Source: Cytobacillus gottheilii (GTDB lineage Bacteria > Bacillota > Bacilli > Bacillales > Cytobacillaceae). From it: a stretch of 64,000 nt of DNA. The notes under the pieces were generated by a model. The model was not told the DNA's origin and ran no database searches. It worked only from the letters and a program-made list of their open reading frames with translations. Positions 8,256-16,798 of this stretch are shown in pieces (the stretch's first letter is position 1; each line of letters opens with the position of its first letter). The translations under genes and the position numbers were made by a program. The stretch lies in NCBI RefSeq assembly GCF_001636345.1, contig NZ_KV440945.1, positions 4,065,854 through 4,129,853 on the forward strand, written 5' to 3'.

Positions 8256-9890
8256 ATGAATAAAAAAAAGATAATCGGTTTGTATTGCATAGCGGGCCTG
8301 ATCTGGATATTTGGCACGAATTATTTACTGGAGCAATTTGAGCCTTCTCCTTTATTGCAGTTTATTACCAGCAGTAAAGAGGTTTTATATATTGTTCTGA
8401 CAGGATTACTGTTTTATTATTTTATCAAAAAAACAGAAGAGCTCAATAAATCACGTGAAGAGGAACAGCGGCTTTCTACGCTAATTAATTCCATGGTTGA
8501 TTTCGTCAACTTTAAAGATGGACAAGGCAGATGGATTGAAGCAAATGAATTTGGCTTGAAGCTCTTTGACTTAGAACATGTCGATTATAAAGGAAAAAAG
8601 GATTCTGAACTTGCACAGTACACGGAGTTTTATCGTGAAGCCTTAATCTATTGTGAAGTGTCAGATGAGGCTGCCTGGCAGCATGGCACCATCAGCCGCG
8701 TGGAAGAAGTCATTCCAATGAGGGATGGCAGCTCAAAAACCTTTGACACCATTAAAGTTCCTCTATTCAATAAAAACGGGAGCCGTCAGGGGCTTGTCAT
8801 TATCGGGCGTGATATTACTGATCGAATTGCTGTGGAGCAGTTATTAGAGGAAACGAAACAGCAATATAAATCGCTTTTTGAATATAATACAGGCATTATT
8901 ATGATGACAGATCTAAAAGGTCTAATTACTCAAGTTAACCCGCAGTTTATAGAGTCTACTCAGTTTACTGAAAATGAAGTACATGGAAAATCCCTCTCGA
9001 GTTTTATTGAAGGAGAGCAGCATTCCGCTATTCTTGAGAAAATCAATGAAATGGATGCTGATCCCCTGCCAAAGATAAGTGAACTTGAATTAACGACAAA
9101 AAACGGCGAAAAGATCATGCTGGAATGTAACATCCTTCCGATTGTTATTAATGGGAAAACGGCAGGAATGATTGTACAAGGAAAAGATATAACAAAATTG
9201 CGGATGACAGAAGAGAAGCTTCGCTTATCCGAGAAGCTTTCAGCCGTTGGTGAACTATCTGCCAGTATCGCTCATGAAATCAGGAATCCACTTACTTCAC
9301 TTAAAGGCTTTGTGCAGCTACTGGAACGCGAAAATGAAAAGCATCATTTTTATTACCGCATTATGCAGGAAGAATTGGACCGAATTAATTACATTGTGAG
9401 CGAGCTTCTTTTACTGGCAAAACCGCAGGAAGTAAGATTTGTGAAGGCTGATATTCAAACCATCCTATTTAATGTGACGTCTCTTTTGAAAACAGAAGCT
9501 ACTTTGTTTAATGTCTCTATTGATTTAAAAAGAGCAAAGTTCCCTGCCGAAATCGAGTGTGAACCGAATCAGCTGAAGCAGTTGTTTATTAATATTATAA
9601 AGAACGCGGTTGAAGCCTCAATCAGCGGCGGAAAAGTCACTGTTTCATTCCATATTGAGCAAAACGAAGCAGTTGTGTCAATAAAAGATTCTGGCATCGG
9701 CATATCTGAAGAAGCATTAAAGAAGCTTGGCCAGCCATTTTATTCATCAAAAGAAACGGGAACAGGCTTAGGTTTAACCGTCAGTTATCGAATTGTACAG
9801 CTGCATAAAGGAGCAATGTCCTTTAACAGCAAAGTAAATGAAGGGACAGAGGTTTTGATTCGACTCCCTCTGACCCGCTCAGCCCAGTAA
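8256..9890 (+). CDS. membrane PAS sensor histidine kinase (sporulation-kinase type)
   Basis: A 544-residue kinase. Two membrane segments at the N-terminus (about residues 6-24 and 42-58) flank a very short loop. Two PAS domains follow (about 70-195 and 205-315), then HisKA with the phospho-acceptor His near residue 340 in AHEIRNPLTSLKGF, and an HATPase_c domain with IKNAVEAS and ETGTGLGLTVSY. There is no adjacent response regulator. The H-box matches the KinA-KinE group that phosphorylates Spo0F, so input to the sporulation phosphorelay is inferred. The two PAS domains may sense a cytosolic ligand. Confidence 0.88.
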   Translation: MNKKKIIGLYCIAGLIWIFGTNYLLEQFEPSPLLQFITSSKEVLYIVLTGLLFYYFIKKTEELNKSREEEQRLSTLINSMVDFVNFKDGQGRWIEANEFGLKLFDLEHVDYKGKKDSELAQYTEFYREALIYCEVSDEAAWQHGTISRVEEVIPMRDGSSKTFDTIKVPLFNKNGSRQGLVIIGRDITDRIAVEQLLEETKQQYKSLFEYNTGIIMMTDLKGLITQVNPQFIESTQFTENEVHGKSLSSFIEGEQHSAILEKINEMDADPLPKISELELTTKNGEKIMLECNILPIVINGKTAGMIVQGKDITKLRMTEEKLRLSEKLSAVGELSASIAHEIRNPLTSLKGFVQLLERENEKHHFYYRIMQEELDRINYIVSELLLLAKPQEVRFVKADIQTILFNVTSLLKTEATLFNVSIDLKRAKFPAEIECEPNQLKQLFINIIKNAVEASISGGKVTVSFHIEQNEAVVSIKDSGIGISEEALKKLGQPFYSSKETGTGLGLTVSYRIVQLHKGAMSFNSKVNEGTEVLIRLPLTRSAQ

Positions 9891-10038
9891 GTGCTCGTAA
9901 ATGGAGCTAATAGGTGAGTTAGTTTCCTAACGTATAAAGCAGGACTAGCTTTAAAAAAGATCGGCAGGCTCCCCAGATGAAGAGCTTCCATCCAGAAAAA
10001 ACTGAATCTCACGCTCATACGTGAAAAATATCTCATCA

Positions 10039-10076
10039 AAAAGCCGTTGACTCATTCCGAGGCAACGGCTTTTCTT
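10039..10076. terminator. bidirectional terminator
   Basis: The 11-bp stem AAAAGCCGTTG/CAACGGCTTTT has T residues on both strands and lies between the convergent kinase and telA genes. The stretch 9891-10038 holds no gene that I can support. Confidence 0.8.
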
Positions 10077-10080
10077 TTTA

Positions 10081-11262
10081 TTATTCACCTTTGATTTCAA
10101 GAAGCTTTACGCGAAGATCATTTTCCATATTAGCAAGGTCCTGCTCGGCTTGTCTGCGTTTTGTTCTGCCTTCCTCTTGAATCCTTAATGTCTCTTCTAG
10201 TGTAGAAATTAAATTTTCCTGTGTTTTCTTAAGCGTTTCAATATCTACTAAGCCACGCTCATTTTCTTTTGCTGTTTCAATCGTATTCGTTTTCAGCATT
10301 TCAGCATTTTTTAAGAGCAAGTCATTTGTTGTTTTCGAAACTTGTTTTTGCGCTTCAACAGCTGACCGCTGGCGAATAAGTGTCAATGCAATCGCCACTT
10401 GATTTTTCCACAATGGAATAGCTGTCATGATGGACGATTGAATTTTTTCAACAAGCGCCTGGTTCGTATTTTGAATAAGGCGGATTTGCGGAGCACTTTG
10501 AATCGTTATTTCTCTGCTTAGTTTTAAATCATATAACCGCTTATCTAAACGATCTGCAAATTGAATCATATCATTTACTTCTTGGAACTTCATTTGATCA
10601 TTAGATTTTTCGGCTTCCTGCTTTAAGGCAGGAATTGTTTTCTCATGAAGTTCCTCCAGCTTTAACTCTCCAGCAGCGATATAAACGTTTAAGGCATGAA
10701 AATACTCTTTATTGCTTTCATAAAGCTTTTCCAGCATAACAATATCTGTTAATAAAAGATTTTTGCTGCGATCAAGCTTTACACTGATCCGGTCAATTTG
10801 AGCCCCTGTTTTCTGATATTTGGACAATACTTCTTGAATAGATCCCGACAGTCTTCCAAACATCCTTGAAAAGAAGCCTGCTTTTTCCGGCTTTAACTCA
10901 TCAGGATTTACTTCATTAAACTTTTTCATTAAATCGCCAATAATCTCGCCTATTTCACCAACGTCCTTTTTCTGTACATGTTCAAGCATGGTATGTGAAA
11001 AGGAAAGCAGCTTTGATTGCGCTGGTGTTCCATACGAAATCATCGCCTGGTGATTTTTCGGATCTATTTGTTCGGCAAGCTGGTATGCTTTTGCCCTATT
11101 TTCCTCTGGAATGACATCAATGAGTCGAGGCTGTTTCTTTGCCCCAGTGTCCTCATAGGCTGGCATTTGGGGACTTTCTTCTCCAAATGGATTTGCCAGC
11201 AAGTCATCGAGCAGATTGGCATCGTTTGTCTTTTTTAACAGAGGGGAATTTTGTTCATTCAT
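10081..11262 (-). CDS. telA: TelA/YaaN-family toxic anion resistance protein
   Basis: A 393-residue, largely alpha-helical, charged protein of the TelA family (YaaN in B. subtilis). Its long helical core includes [20 protein letters not shown] and ends in a coiled coil ([20 protein letters not shown]). The family is associated with tellurite and antimicrobial resistance, but its biochemical role is not settled. It overlaps the upstream xpaC gene by 4 bases (ATGA), so the two are translationally coupled. This is the same order as xpaC-yaaN in B. subtilis. No membrane segment is visible. Confidence 0.9.
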   Translation of the reverse strand: MNEQNSPLLKKTNDANLLDDLLANPFGEESPQMPAYEDTGAKKQPRLIDVIPEENRAKAYQLAEQIDPKNHQAMISYGTPAQSKLLSFSHTMLEHVQKKDVGEIGEIIGDLMKKFNEVNPDELKPEKAGFFSRMFGRLSGSIQEVLSKYQKTGAQIDRISVKLDRSKNLLLTDIVMLEKLYESNKEYFHALNVYIAAGELKLEELHEKTIPALKQEAEKSNDQMKFQEVNDMIQFADRLDKRLYDLKLSREITIQSAPQIRLIQNTNQALVEKIQSSIMTAIPLWKNQVAIALTLIRQRSAVEAQKQVSKTTNDLLLKNAEMLKTNTIETAKENERGLVDIETLKKTQENLISTLEETLRIQEEGRTKRRQAEQDLANMENDLRVKLLEIKGE

Positions 11263-11921
11263 TTTATACGCCTGCTTTCATCTGCATTTTTACGGGATTC
11301 CTGCAATGTTTTAATGGAATGTTTTGCAACATCTATTTCAAAGTGCAGCTGATCAATATCTTCTGCAATCACGTCATATAAGTCCTTCTCCACAAAAGCA
11401 GTTAATTCCTGCAACGTTTTTCTTGTATCTCTTAAAGAATGTTCAAGCTCCATGGTCATTTTTGGCTGAGAGGATAAAAAGACATACTTCTCCGCTAATT
11501 CCACAGCTGAGTCAAGATGTGAAAAATAAAACCGTTCAGCAAGATAAAATCGCTTTGGTTCTTTTTTCGTCAGGCGGTAAATTTTTCGAGTAACCCGGAT
11601 AAACTGCACCCGTTCTTTTAAGGACGGCATATGCCGAATCGACATTAATGCTTTATGAAGCCTTGCCAGCTTTCCTTTTGCTTCATCCAGATTTTTTTCA
11701 ATATACGCATATTCCTTTCTGGAAAGACCATGACGCTTTAAAAATCTGGATTTCATTACTGCACCTGATAGCCAAAATGTGATAATGCCGGCACTGACCC
11801 CTATTACACCAGAAAGCGGGAATGTTTGATCAAAAGCAAAAAATGCAACGAGCCAGACTGAAACAGCTGTTGGAGCTGCAATTAAAGATCTTAATATAAA
11901 CGCTAAAAACGAATTCATCAT
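11259..11921 (-). CDS. xpaC: XpaC-family 5-bromo-4-chloroindolyl phosphate hydrolysis protein
   Basis: A 220-residue protein with two N-terminal membrane segments ([20 protein letters not shown] and [16 protein letters not shown]) and a long basic helical region rich in coiled-coil heptads. It matches the XpaC family, named for a phenotype of X-phosphate hydrolysis, although no phosphatase motif is visible here. It is the first gene of the xpaC-telA pair, whose stop overlaps the telA start. The conserved pairing suggests that the membrane-anchored XpaC and the soluble TelA act together. Confidence 0.85.
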   Translation of the reverse strand: MMNSFLAFILRSLIAAPTAVSVWLVAFFAFDQTFPLSGVIGVSAGIITFWLSGAVMKSRFLKRHGLSRKEYAYIEKNLDEAKGKLARLHKALMSIRHMPSLKERVQFIRVTRKIYRLTKKEPKRFYLAERFYFSHLDSAVELAEKYVFLSSQPKMTMELEHSLRDTRKTLQELTAFVEKDLYDVIAEDIDQLHFEIDVAKHSIKTLQESRKNADESRRIK

Positions 11922-12285
11922 TGATCGCTCCTATCCTAACCCTTTATTTATATACGAAATATGAACATTGAAGGTTTCAACAGACAAACACCAAATTTTT
12001 CATGTGAGGCAGTTTTCTTACCTTCTACGATACACGAAAATTCAACAAGTCTCCATAGACCACAATCCGATTATATTCTAAGACTTAAGGCTTAGGGCTT
12101 GTGCGTTTGTCAATTTGCGCAGATTATTCTATCTCATAAAAAGAATTCCCTCTTATTAGATCATTGAACCCGATCGAGATATGGCAGGTGCTGATCTGAG
12201 ATATTTTAATTAGTTTGATAGCGTTTGATATTTAAAACCTTTTGCAGCAAAGGAAAAAAACACGGTGTAATTTGCGAGCATGCCT
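11922..12285. other. intergenic region, nothing recognised
   Basis: These 364 bases between xpaC and the downstream kinase contain no open frame with a ribosome binding site, no convincing terminator and no repeat. The xpaC promoter should lie near its right-hand neighbour side, just upstream of 11921 on the minus strand. Confidence 0.5.
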
Positions 12286-13746
12286 TTATTGCTGTGTAGA
12301 TTTTGGCAATTGAACTGTAACGATTGTTCCATGACCTGGTGTGCTGTCAATTTGCATGGTTCCATTATGTTCTTGAATAATCTTATTGCTGACAGTAAGA
12401 CCAAGACCTATACCCTTATCTTTTGTCGTATAAAAAGGAGTGCCCAAATAATGCAGGATTTCCGGCTCAATTCCCATACCCGAATCAGAAATCTGAACTT
12501 CAACCATGTCTTCCTCTGCCTCACTGATACAGCAATGGATAAGACCTCCTTCCGACATGGCTTCTATGGCGTTCTTAAAGAAATTCATAAAAGCCTGCTG
12601 CAATTGATCTGGATTGCACTTAAGAAAGTATTGGTCTTCCTTGATAGAGTGAATGATCTTCACATTATGTATGTAAGTATCAGAACGAAGCATTTTTATC
12701 GAACTATTGATAATGGAGAATAGACTGCTGCTTTTTAATTCTACGGCCTGGGGTTTTGCTAAGGCTAAGAATTCGTTTACACTTTTATCAATATTTTTTA
12801 ATTCATCCATAATGATTGTTAAATATTCTGCTTGCCGTTCCTTTTCGTCACTATATTGAAGCAGTTTCGAGAACCCTTTAAGAGCTGTAAGCGGGTTTTT
12901 TATTTCATGTGCAACACTTGCGGCCATCTGTCCTATAATTGATAAGCGGTCCAAATTCCGCAGTACTTCATCATTTTTAATGCGGTCATCTATATTTCTG
13001 CTGATTTTTAAAAAGAGGTCTATCTCATTCGCTTCGTTATATATAGGTGAGATATTTGATTCGATATGCATAAATTCATTTTGCTTGGTTCTGGTTTTTG
13101 CTTGGATGATTTCAGATTTTCCATTCTTCGCGATTCTCTGCAGCAGTTCATCTACCGGTTCATCATTTATTGGCTGAATTAGCGTTTCCAGCTTCTGCCC
13201 TTTCAGTGTTTCAGGAGAAACGCCCAGCTCAGTATGGTGTGAAGGGGACGCATACAATACTTCATAATCCTTTGTATAGATTTTAATCATATCGGTAGTA
13301 TTTTCAGTAATTAAGTTGTACAGCTTTTTGATCTGGATTAATTCTCTTTCCATTTCTTTTAGTTCCGTGATATCCCGTAAAACCGCGATAATCCCCATTA
13401 CTTTTCCATTTGAATCGCGAAAAGGTGAATAAGAGACAGCAATATCCAATAGCCTGCCATCTTTATGATAACGGATCGTGTTTAAATTGCTGTAAACCTT
13501 CCCTGTTTTTACTTCTCTAATGATATCAATAACGGATACAGGGTTCGGCATTTCTGCAATATTTCTTCCAAGCACTTCCTCTTCTGTATATCCAAAAATG
13601 TACGTAAACGTCGGATTAATCCTTCTAAAACAATCCTGCATATCAAAGATCGCTATTCCATCTGCACTGCTCGCAAGAAACAAATCAAGCACTTCATTGC
13701 AGCTCACACCTTCCGTAAAATCTAATTCCGGATCACCCTTCAGCAT
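12286..13746 (-). CDS. cytosolic PAS sensor histidine kinase (sporulation-kinase type)
   Basis: A 486-residue kinase with no membrane segment. Two PAS domains occupy about residues 15-135 and 140-260. HisKA has the phospho-acceptor His near 280 in AHEIKNPLTALKGF, and HATPase_c has NAIEAMSEGG and KGIGLGLTVSN. A soluble, multi-PAS kinase without a partner response regulator matches the KinA architecture that feeds Spo0F. An AGAGG site precedes the ATG. Upstream (13826-13853) lies a GC-rich palindromic repeat followed by TTTTGTCGA, which resembles a Spo0A box, so control by Spo0A is possible. Confidence 0.88.
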   Translation of the reverse strand: MLKGDPELDFTEGVSCNEVLDLFLASSADGIAIFDMQDCFRRINPTFTYIFGYTEEEVLGRNIAEMPNPVSVIDIIREVKTGKVYSNLNTIRYHKDGRLLDIAVSYSPFRDSNGKVMGIIAVLRDITELKEMERELIQIKKLYNLITENTTDMIKIYTKDYEVLYASPSHHTELGVSPETLKGQKLETLIQPINDEPVDELLQRIAKNGKSEIIQAKTRTKQNEFMHIESNISPIYNEANEIDLFLKISRNIDDRIKNDEVLRNLDRLSIIGQMAASVAHEIKNPLTALKGFSKLLQYSDEKERQAEYLTIIMDELKNIDKSVNEFLALAKPQAVELKSSSLFSIINSSIKMLRSDTYIHNVKIIHSIKEDQYFLKCNPDQLQQAFMNFFKNAIEAMSEGGLIHCCISEAEEDMVEVQISDSGMGIEPEILHYLGTPFYTTKDKGIGLGLTVSNKIIQEHNGTMQIDSTPGHGTIVTVQLPKSTQQ

Positions 13747-13825
13747 AAAAAACCTCTCCAGCCCTCTTTTTTATATTATTTTACAGAATGTTGGGATAAA
13801 TAAGAATACCCTTTTTTATTGTGGT

Positions 13826-13853
13826 GTCACTGTGACGCCCCGGGTTTTGTCGA
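13826..13853. repeat. palindromic GC-rich repeat with Spo0A-box-like TTTTGTCGA (copy 1)
   Basis: GTCACTGTGACGCCCCGG (13826-13843) begins with the perfect dyad GTCAC-T-GTGAC, and TTTTGTCGA follows after one base (13845-13853). The same 18 bases recur at 14661-14678, again followed by TTTTGTCGA. The two copies flank the acetate transporter gene. The second motif matches the core of the known Spo0A site (TTGTCGAA) in all but the last base. What binds the first part is unknown. Confidence 0.55.
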
Positions 13854-13882
13854 TTGATGTCACTATGTAGGAATAAATAAAA

Positions 13883-13919
13883 AAAGCAAGAGTCATTGAT
13901 TTAACAACGCTCTTGCTTT
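13883..13919 (-). terminator. terminator of the acetate transporter gene
   Basis: The 10-bp stem AAAGCAAGAG/CTCTTGCTTT is followed on the minus strand by a T-rich tail. It lies 11 bases after the stop codon. Confidence 0.85.
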
Positions 13920-13929
13920 GCTGTGCTTA

Positions 13930-14547
13930 TTATTTTTTGAATATCCCAAATGCTTTTCCTACTGGCAAAACAACTCTGCCAAAATGCGTGTTTAAGACCA
14001 CAGCTGCTGAACCGTAAAACGATAATAAGGCAATTCCCATTTCAGCTAGTGCTGCCAGCATATGTGTAGCTTCTTCCATGATTCCGAAGCTGCTTAATGA
14101 TAGACCAATAAATAAAAAATCTATAAGAACAAAAATAAAGAATAATACTTTATGTGTTTCCATTGCACCGACAGTCATGAACAGGCTAAAAATCAGATAA
14201 CCAACAAATGCCATGCCAAGCTGATGCGGATCTGCTGCTGCAGCTAATTGTTCACCGAAAGCTCCAAGCTGAATCAGCCAGGTCATTCCAACACCAAACC
14301 AGAACAAACCAAATGCGCCAAACGCTGTCATTCCAAAAATATTATTATGCTTTGCATCTAGCACTGCCGCAAATAACTGTGCTAATCCGCCAAGAAAAAA
14401 TGCCCATGGCAAAATGAGAGAAAGCCCCTCTGTTAACTCAAGCTTCTGCGATGAGGCTACAAAAGTGACCATCGCTAAACCGAACAGACCTAATGCTGAC
14501 GGATCTGCTGTTGTAATCTTTACTTCTGTTTGATTCTGAATCCCCAT
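13930..14547 (-). CDS. acetate uptake transporter, GPR1/FUN34/YaaH family
   Basis: A 205-residue protein with six membrane segments typical of the SatP/YaaH acetate and succinate channel-like carriers. The N-terminal family signature is present as ADPSALGLFGLAMVTF, comparable to the NPAPLGL-type motif, and FFLGGLAQLFAAVLD follows. The start has AGGAGGATTTT. The gene stands alone with its own terminator and is flanked on both sides by the repeated GTCAC/GTGAC element with Spo0A-like boxes. Induction during the transition to stationary phase, when acetate is reused, would fit that flanking pattern but is inference. Confidence 0.9.
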   Translation of the reverse strand: MGIQNQTEVKITTADPSALGLFGLAMVTFVASSQKLELTEGLSLILPWAFFLGGLAQLFAAVLDAKHNNIFGMTAFGAFGLFWFGVGMTWLIQLGAFGEQLAAAADPHQLGMAFVGYLIFSLFMTVGAMETHKVLFFIFVLIDFLFIGLSLSSFGIMEEATHMLAALAEMGIALLSFYGSAAVVLNTHFGRVVLPVGKAFGIFKK

Positions 14548-14660
14548 AAAATCCTCCTATATATTCACACATATACATGTTCAATAAATAACAATCTCAT
14601 CAAACATACTTATGTAATGTATAAGAATTGAGGGGGACATGTCAATAGAATTTTTTGGCT

Positions 14661-14698
14661 GTCACTGTGACGCCCCGGAATTCCTCGAATTTTGTCGA
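14661..14698. repeat. palindromic GC-rich repeat with Spo0A-box-like TTTTGTCGA (copy 2)
   Basis: This copy has the same 18 bases as the one at 13826, then AATTCCTCGAA and TTTTGTCGA (14690-14698). The added TCGAA plus TTTTGTCGA gives two Spo0A-like half sites. It lies 114 bases upstream of the acetate transporter start. Confidence 0.55.
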
Positions 14699-14820
14699 GA
14701 ATTACTCGCCTTTAAATTATGTGCTGCTGCATTTTGATAGTGTAATGATTCGCGGATTCACCCCTTTTATTCAGCAGCAAAACTTGGTGAGCCAAGCTCT
14801 GTGATGAATCATACGTATTT

Positions 14821-14874
14821 TTTACATGATCTTTACACTTCCTCAAGAAATTTTTCAAAGTGGTCTAATACAAT
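14821..14874 (+). promoter_or_regulatory. candidate PhoP (Pho box) promoter of the ugd operon
   Basis: Four 6-base units with exact 11-base periodicity are present: TTTACA (14821), TTTACA (14832), TCAAGA (14843) and TTCAAA (14854). TACAAT (14869-14874) follows ten bases later as a -10 element. B. subtilis PhoP binds TT(A/C/T)ACA repeats with 11-base spacing just upstream of the -10 region. The first two units match well and the last two are degenerate, as is usual. Confidence 0.6.
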
Positions 14875-14907
14875 AATAGTAGAACTTTAATGGCTGGAGG
14901 GATGAGG

Positions 14908-16233
14908 TTGAGGATTAGTGTGGTAGGAACAGGTTATGTCGGATTAATAACGAGTATTTGTTTGTGTGAAATGGGCCATACTGTCACGAATATTGATATT
15001 GATGACAAAAGAATCGCGCAGCTGAAGAACGGCCGCTCTGTTATTTACGAACCTGGATTACAGCAGCTGCTGGAGAACAATCTAAAGGAACGCAGACTCC
15101 TTTTCACAATTGATCCAAGGATTGCCTATGCACAAGCAGACCTCATTTTTATTGCAGTTGGAACTCCTGAAAATCCCGATGGCACAGCAAATTTAGAATA
15201 TCTTCAGGAAGCAGTTTATGCGATTGCTTCACATATTGAAAAAGATGTCATCATTTGTACGAAAAGCACTGTTCCCGTTGGTACGAATGAAAAAATCGCC
15301 GAAATGATTAAAGATATGACACCAACTCATTTGAATGTCAGCATCGTTTCTAATCCTGAATTTCTGCGTGAAGGATCTGCTATTAATGACTTTTTCCATG
15401 GAGACCGAATCGTTATCGGAACAGGGGATGAGAAAGCAGCTGCAGTCCTGCAGGAGCTTTATGCTCCGCTTAACACGGAAATCATGGTGACAGATACCCG
15501 CAGTGCAGAAATGATTAAATATGCATCAAATGCTTTTCTGGCAACCAAAATCAGCTTCATTAATGAAATTGCTGCTATTTGTGAAAAGGTTGGAGCTGAT
15601 ATTAGTCAGGTCGCAGATGGAATCGGCAAGGATAAACGAATTGGTTCATCGTTTTTAAAAGCTGGTATTGGCTATGGAGGATCCTGCTTTCCAAAAGACA
15701 CAAAAGCACTTGTCCAGCTCGCTGGTCATGTTGATCATCCATTTGAATTACTTGAAGCAGTCATCGGCGTCAACAATCGCCAGCATACATTAGCTGTCGC
15801 AAAAGCCAAAGAAGCAGCCGGCGAACTCGCAGGCAAAAGAATTGCACTGCTGGGGCTGGCGTTCAAGCCGAATACCGATGATATTAGGGAAGCACCTTCT
15901 CTAACAATCTTAAAAATGCTAATTGAGGAAAATGCTGATGTGATTGCATATGACCCTGCAGCTGTCTTAAATATACAAAGCATATTCGGAAATGAAATTC
16001 AGTATACCGAAAACATAAATGAAGCCTTAAAAGATGCCGATCTCGCCATTATTGCCACAGAATGGGATCAAATCATTCAATTTCCGCTTGTTCAATATGA
16101 GGAATTAATGAAAACACCTCTAATCATTGATGGGCGCAACTGTTACTCTCTCAGTGATATAGAACGTCATTCAATCACTTATATTTCAGTCGGTAGATCG
16201 CCATATGCACAATCTGCCATAGCAAAGGTGTAA
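14908..16233 (+). CDS. ugd: UDP-glucose 6-dehydrogenase
   Basis: A protein of about 441 residues that oxidises UDP-glucose to UDP-glucuronate with two NAD. The Rossmann motif GTGYVG is at the N-terminus. The catalytic Cys lies in GIGYGGSCFPKDTKAL, and the dimer and C-terminal UDP-binding domains carry LGLAFKPNTDDIREAP. A TTG start at 14908 is preferred because GGAGGG lies 7 bases upstream. The ATG at 14890 has no ribosome binding site. It is the first gene of a three-gene unit with a PAP2 phosphatase and a GT4 glycosyltransferase, behind a Pho-box-like promoter. Its closest known roles are in teichuronic acid (TuaD) or other glucuronate polymer and lipid synthesis. Confidence 0.92.
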   Translation: MRISVVGTGYVGLITSICLCEMGHTVTNIDIDDKRIAQLKNGRSVIYEPGLQQLLENNLKERRLLFTIDPRIAYAQADLIFIAVGTPENPDGTANLEYLQEAVYAIASHIEKDVIICTKSTVPVGTNEKIAEMIKDMTPTHLNVSIVSNPEFLREGSAINDFFHGDRIVIGTGDEKAAAVLQELYAPLNTEIMVTDTRSAEMIKYASNAFLATKISFINEIAAICEKVGADISQVADGIGKDKRIGSSFLKAGIGYGGSCFPKDTKALVQLAGHVDHPFELLEAVIGVNNRQHTLAVAKAKEAAGELAGKRIALLGLAFKPNTDDIREAPSLTILKMLIEENADVIAYDPAAVLNIQSIFGNEIQYTENINEALKDADLAIIATEWDQIIQFPLVQYEELMKTPLIIDGRNCYSLSDIERHSITYISVGRSPYAQSAIAKV

Positions 16234-16258
16234 AGATATCCAGAAAGGACTTATAGAT

Positions 16259-16780
16259 ATGAAAATTTTACATGCTTTATATGGAATAGATTGCAGAGTT
16301 TTTCAGACGGTAAACCGCCATTTTGAAAACAAAATATTAAACCCATTTTTCCGCATCATTACACACCTAGGCGGAGCACGTTTCACAATCGCTATTACAC
16401 TCTTGCTCATGCTTGCTGCACCTTTAAGAATAGCCGCTTTTTCAAGTGCATTATCCTTGCTGATCAGCCATTTGCCGGTGCATTTTGCCAAAAGATTTTA
16501 TCCGCGCAAAAGACCATACCTGACGCTGGCCGATTCATTCAGTCCCGATAATCCATTGAAGGATCACTCTTTTCCATCTGGTCATACGACAGCTATTTTT
16601 GCTATCATTATTCCTTTTACTCTCTTAATTCCGTATATCGGTATTATTCTTATTCCGTTGGCTTGTATAGTTGGAATCTCGAGAATCTATTTAGGTCTGC
16701 ATTACCCTACAGATGTCCTTGCAGGTTCGCTGCTTGGCACGATCACTGGAATAGCTTGCTTTTTTGCTTTTCATTCTTAA
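16259..16780 (+). CDS. PAP2-family membrane phosphatase
   Basis: A 173-residue integral membrane phosphatase with about five membrane segments. All three motifs of the lipid phosphatase family are present: KRFYPRKRP, the PSGHT motif in HSFPSGHTTAIF, and SRIYLGLHYPTDVLAG with the catalytic His and Asp. Substrates in the family are phosphatidate, phosphatidylglycerol phosphate or undecaprenyl pyrophosphate. Its place between a UDP-glucuronate maker and a lipid-type glycosyltransferase suggests it supplies diacylglycerol or recycles a lipid carrier. It starts 25 bases after ugd with AGAAAGGA upstream. Confidence 0.9.
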   Translation: MKILHALYGIDCRVFQTVNRHFENKILNPFFRIITHLGGARFTIAITLLLMLAAPLRIAAFSSALSLLISHLPVHFAKRFYPRKRPYLTLADSFSPDNPLKDHSFPSGHTTAIFAIIIPFTLLIPYIGIILIPLACIVGISRIYLGLHYPTDVLAGSLLGTITGIACFFAFHS

Positions 16781-16798
16781 GAAGAGAGGGAGATTCAG

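Noticed and set aside
9785..10039. Minus-strand open frame of 84 codons across the end of the membrane kinase gene
   Set aside because: It overlaps the kinase coding end, lacks a ribosome binding site and contains no recognisable motif.
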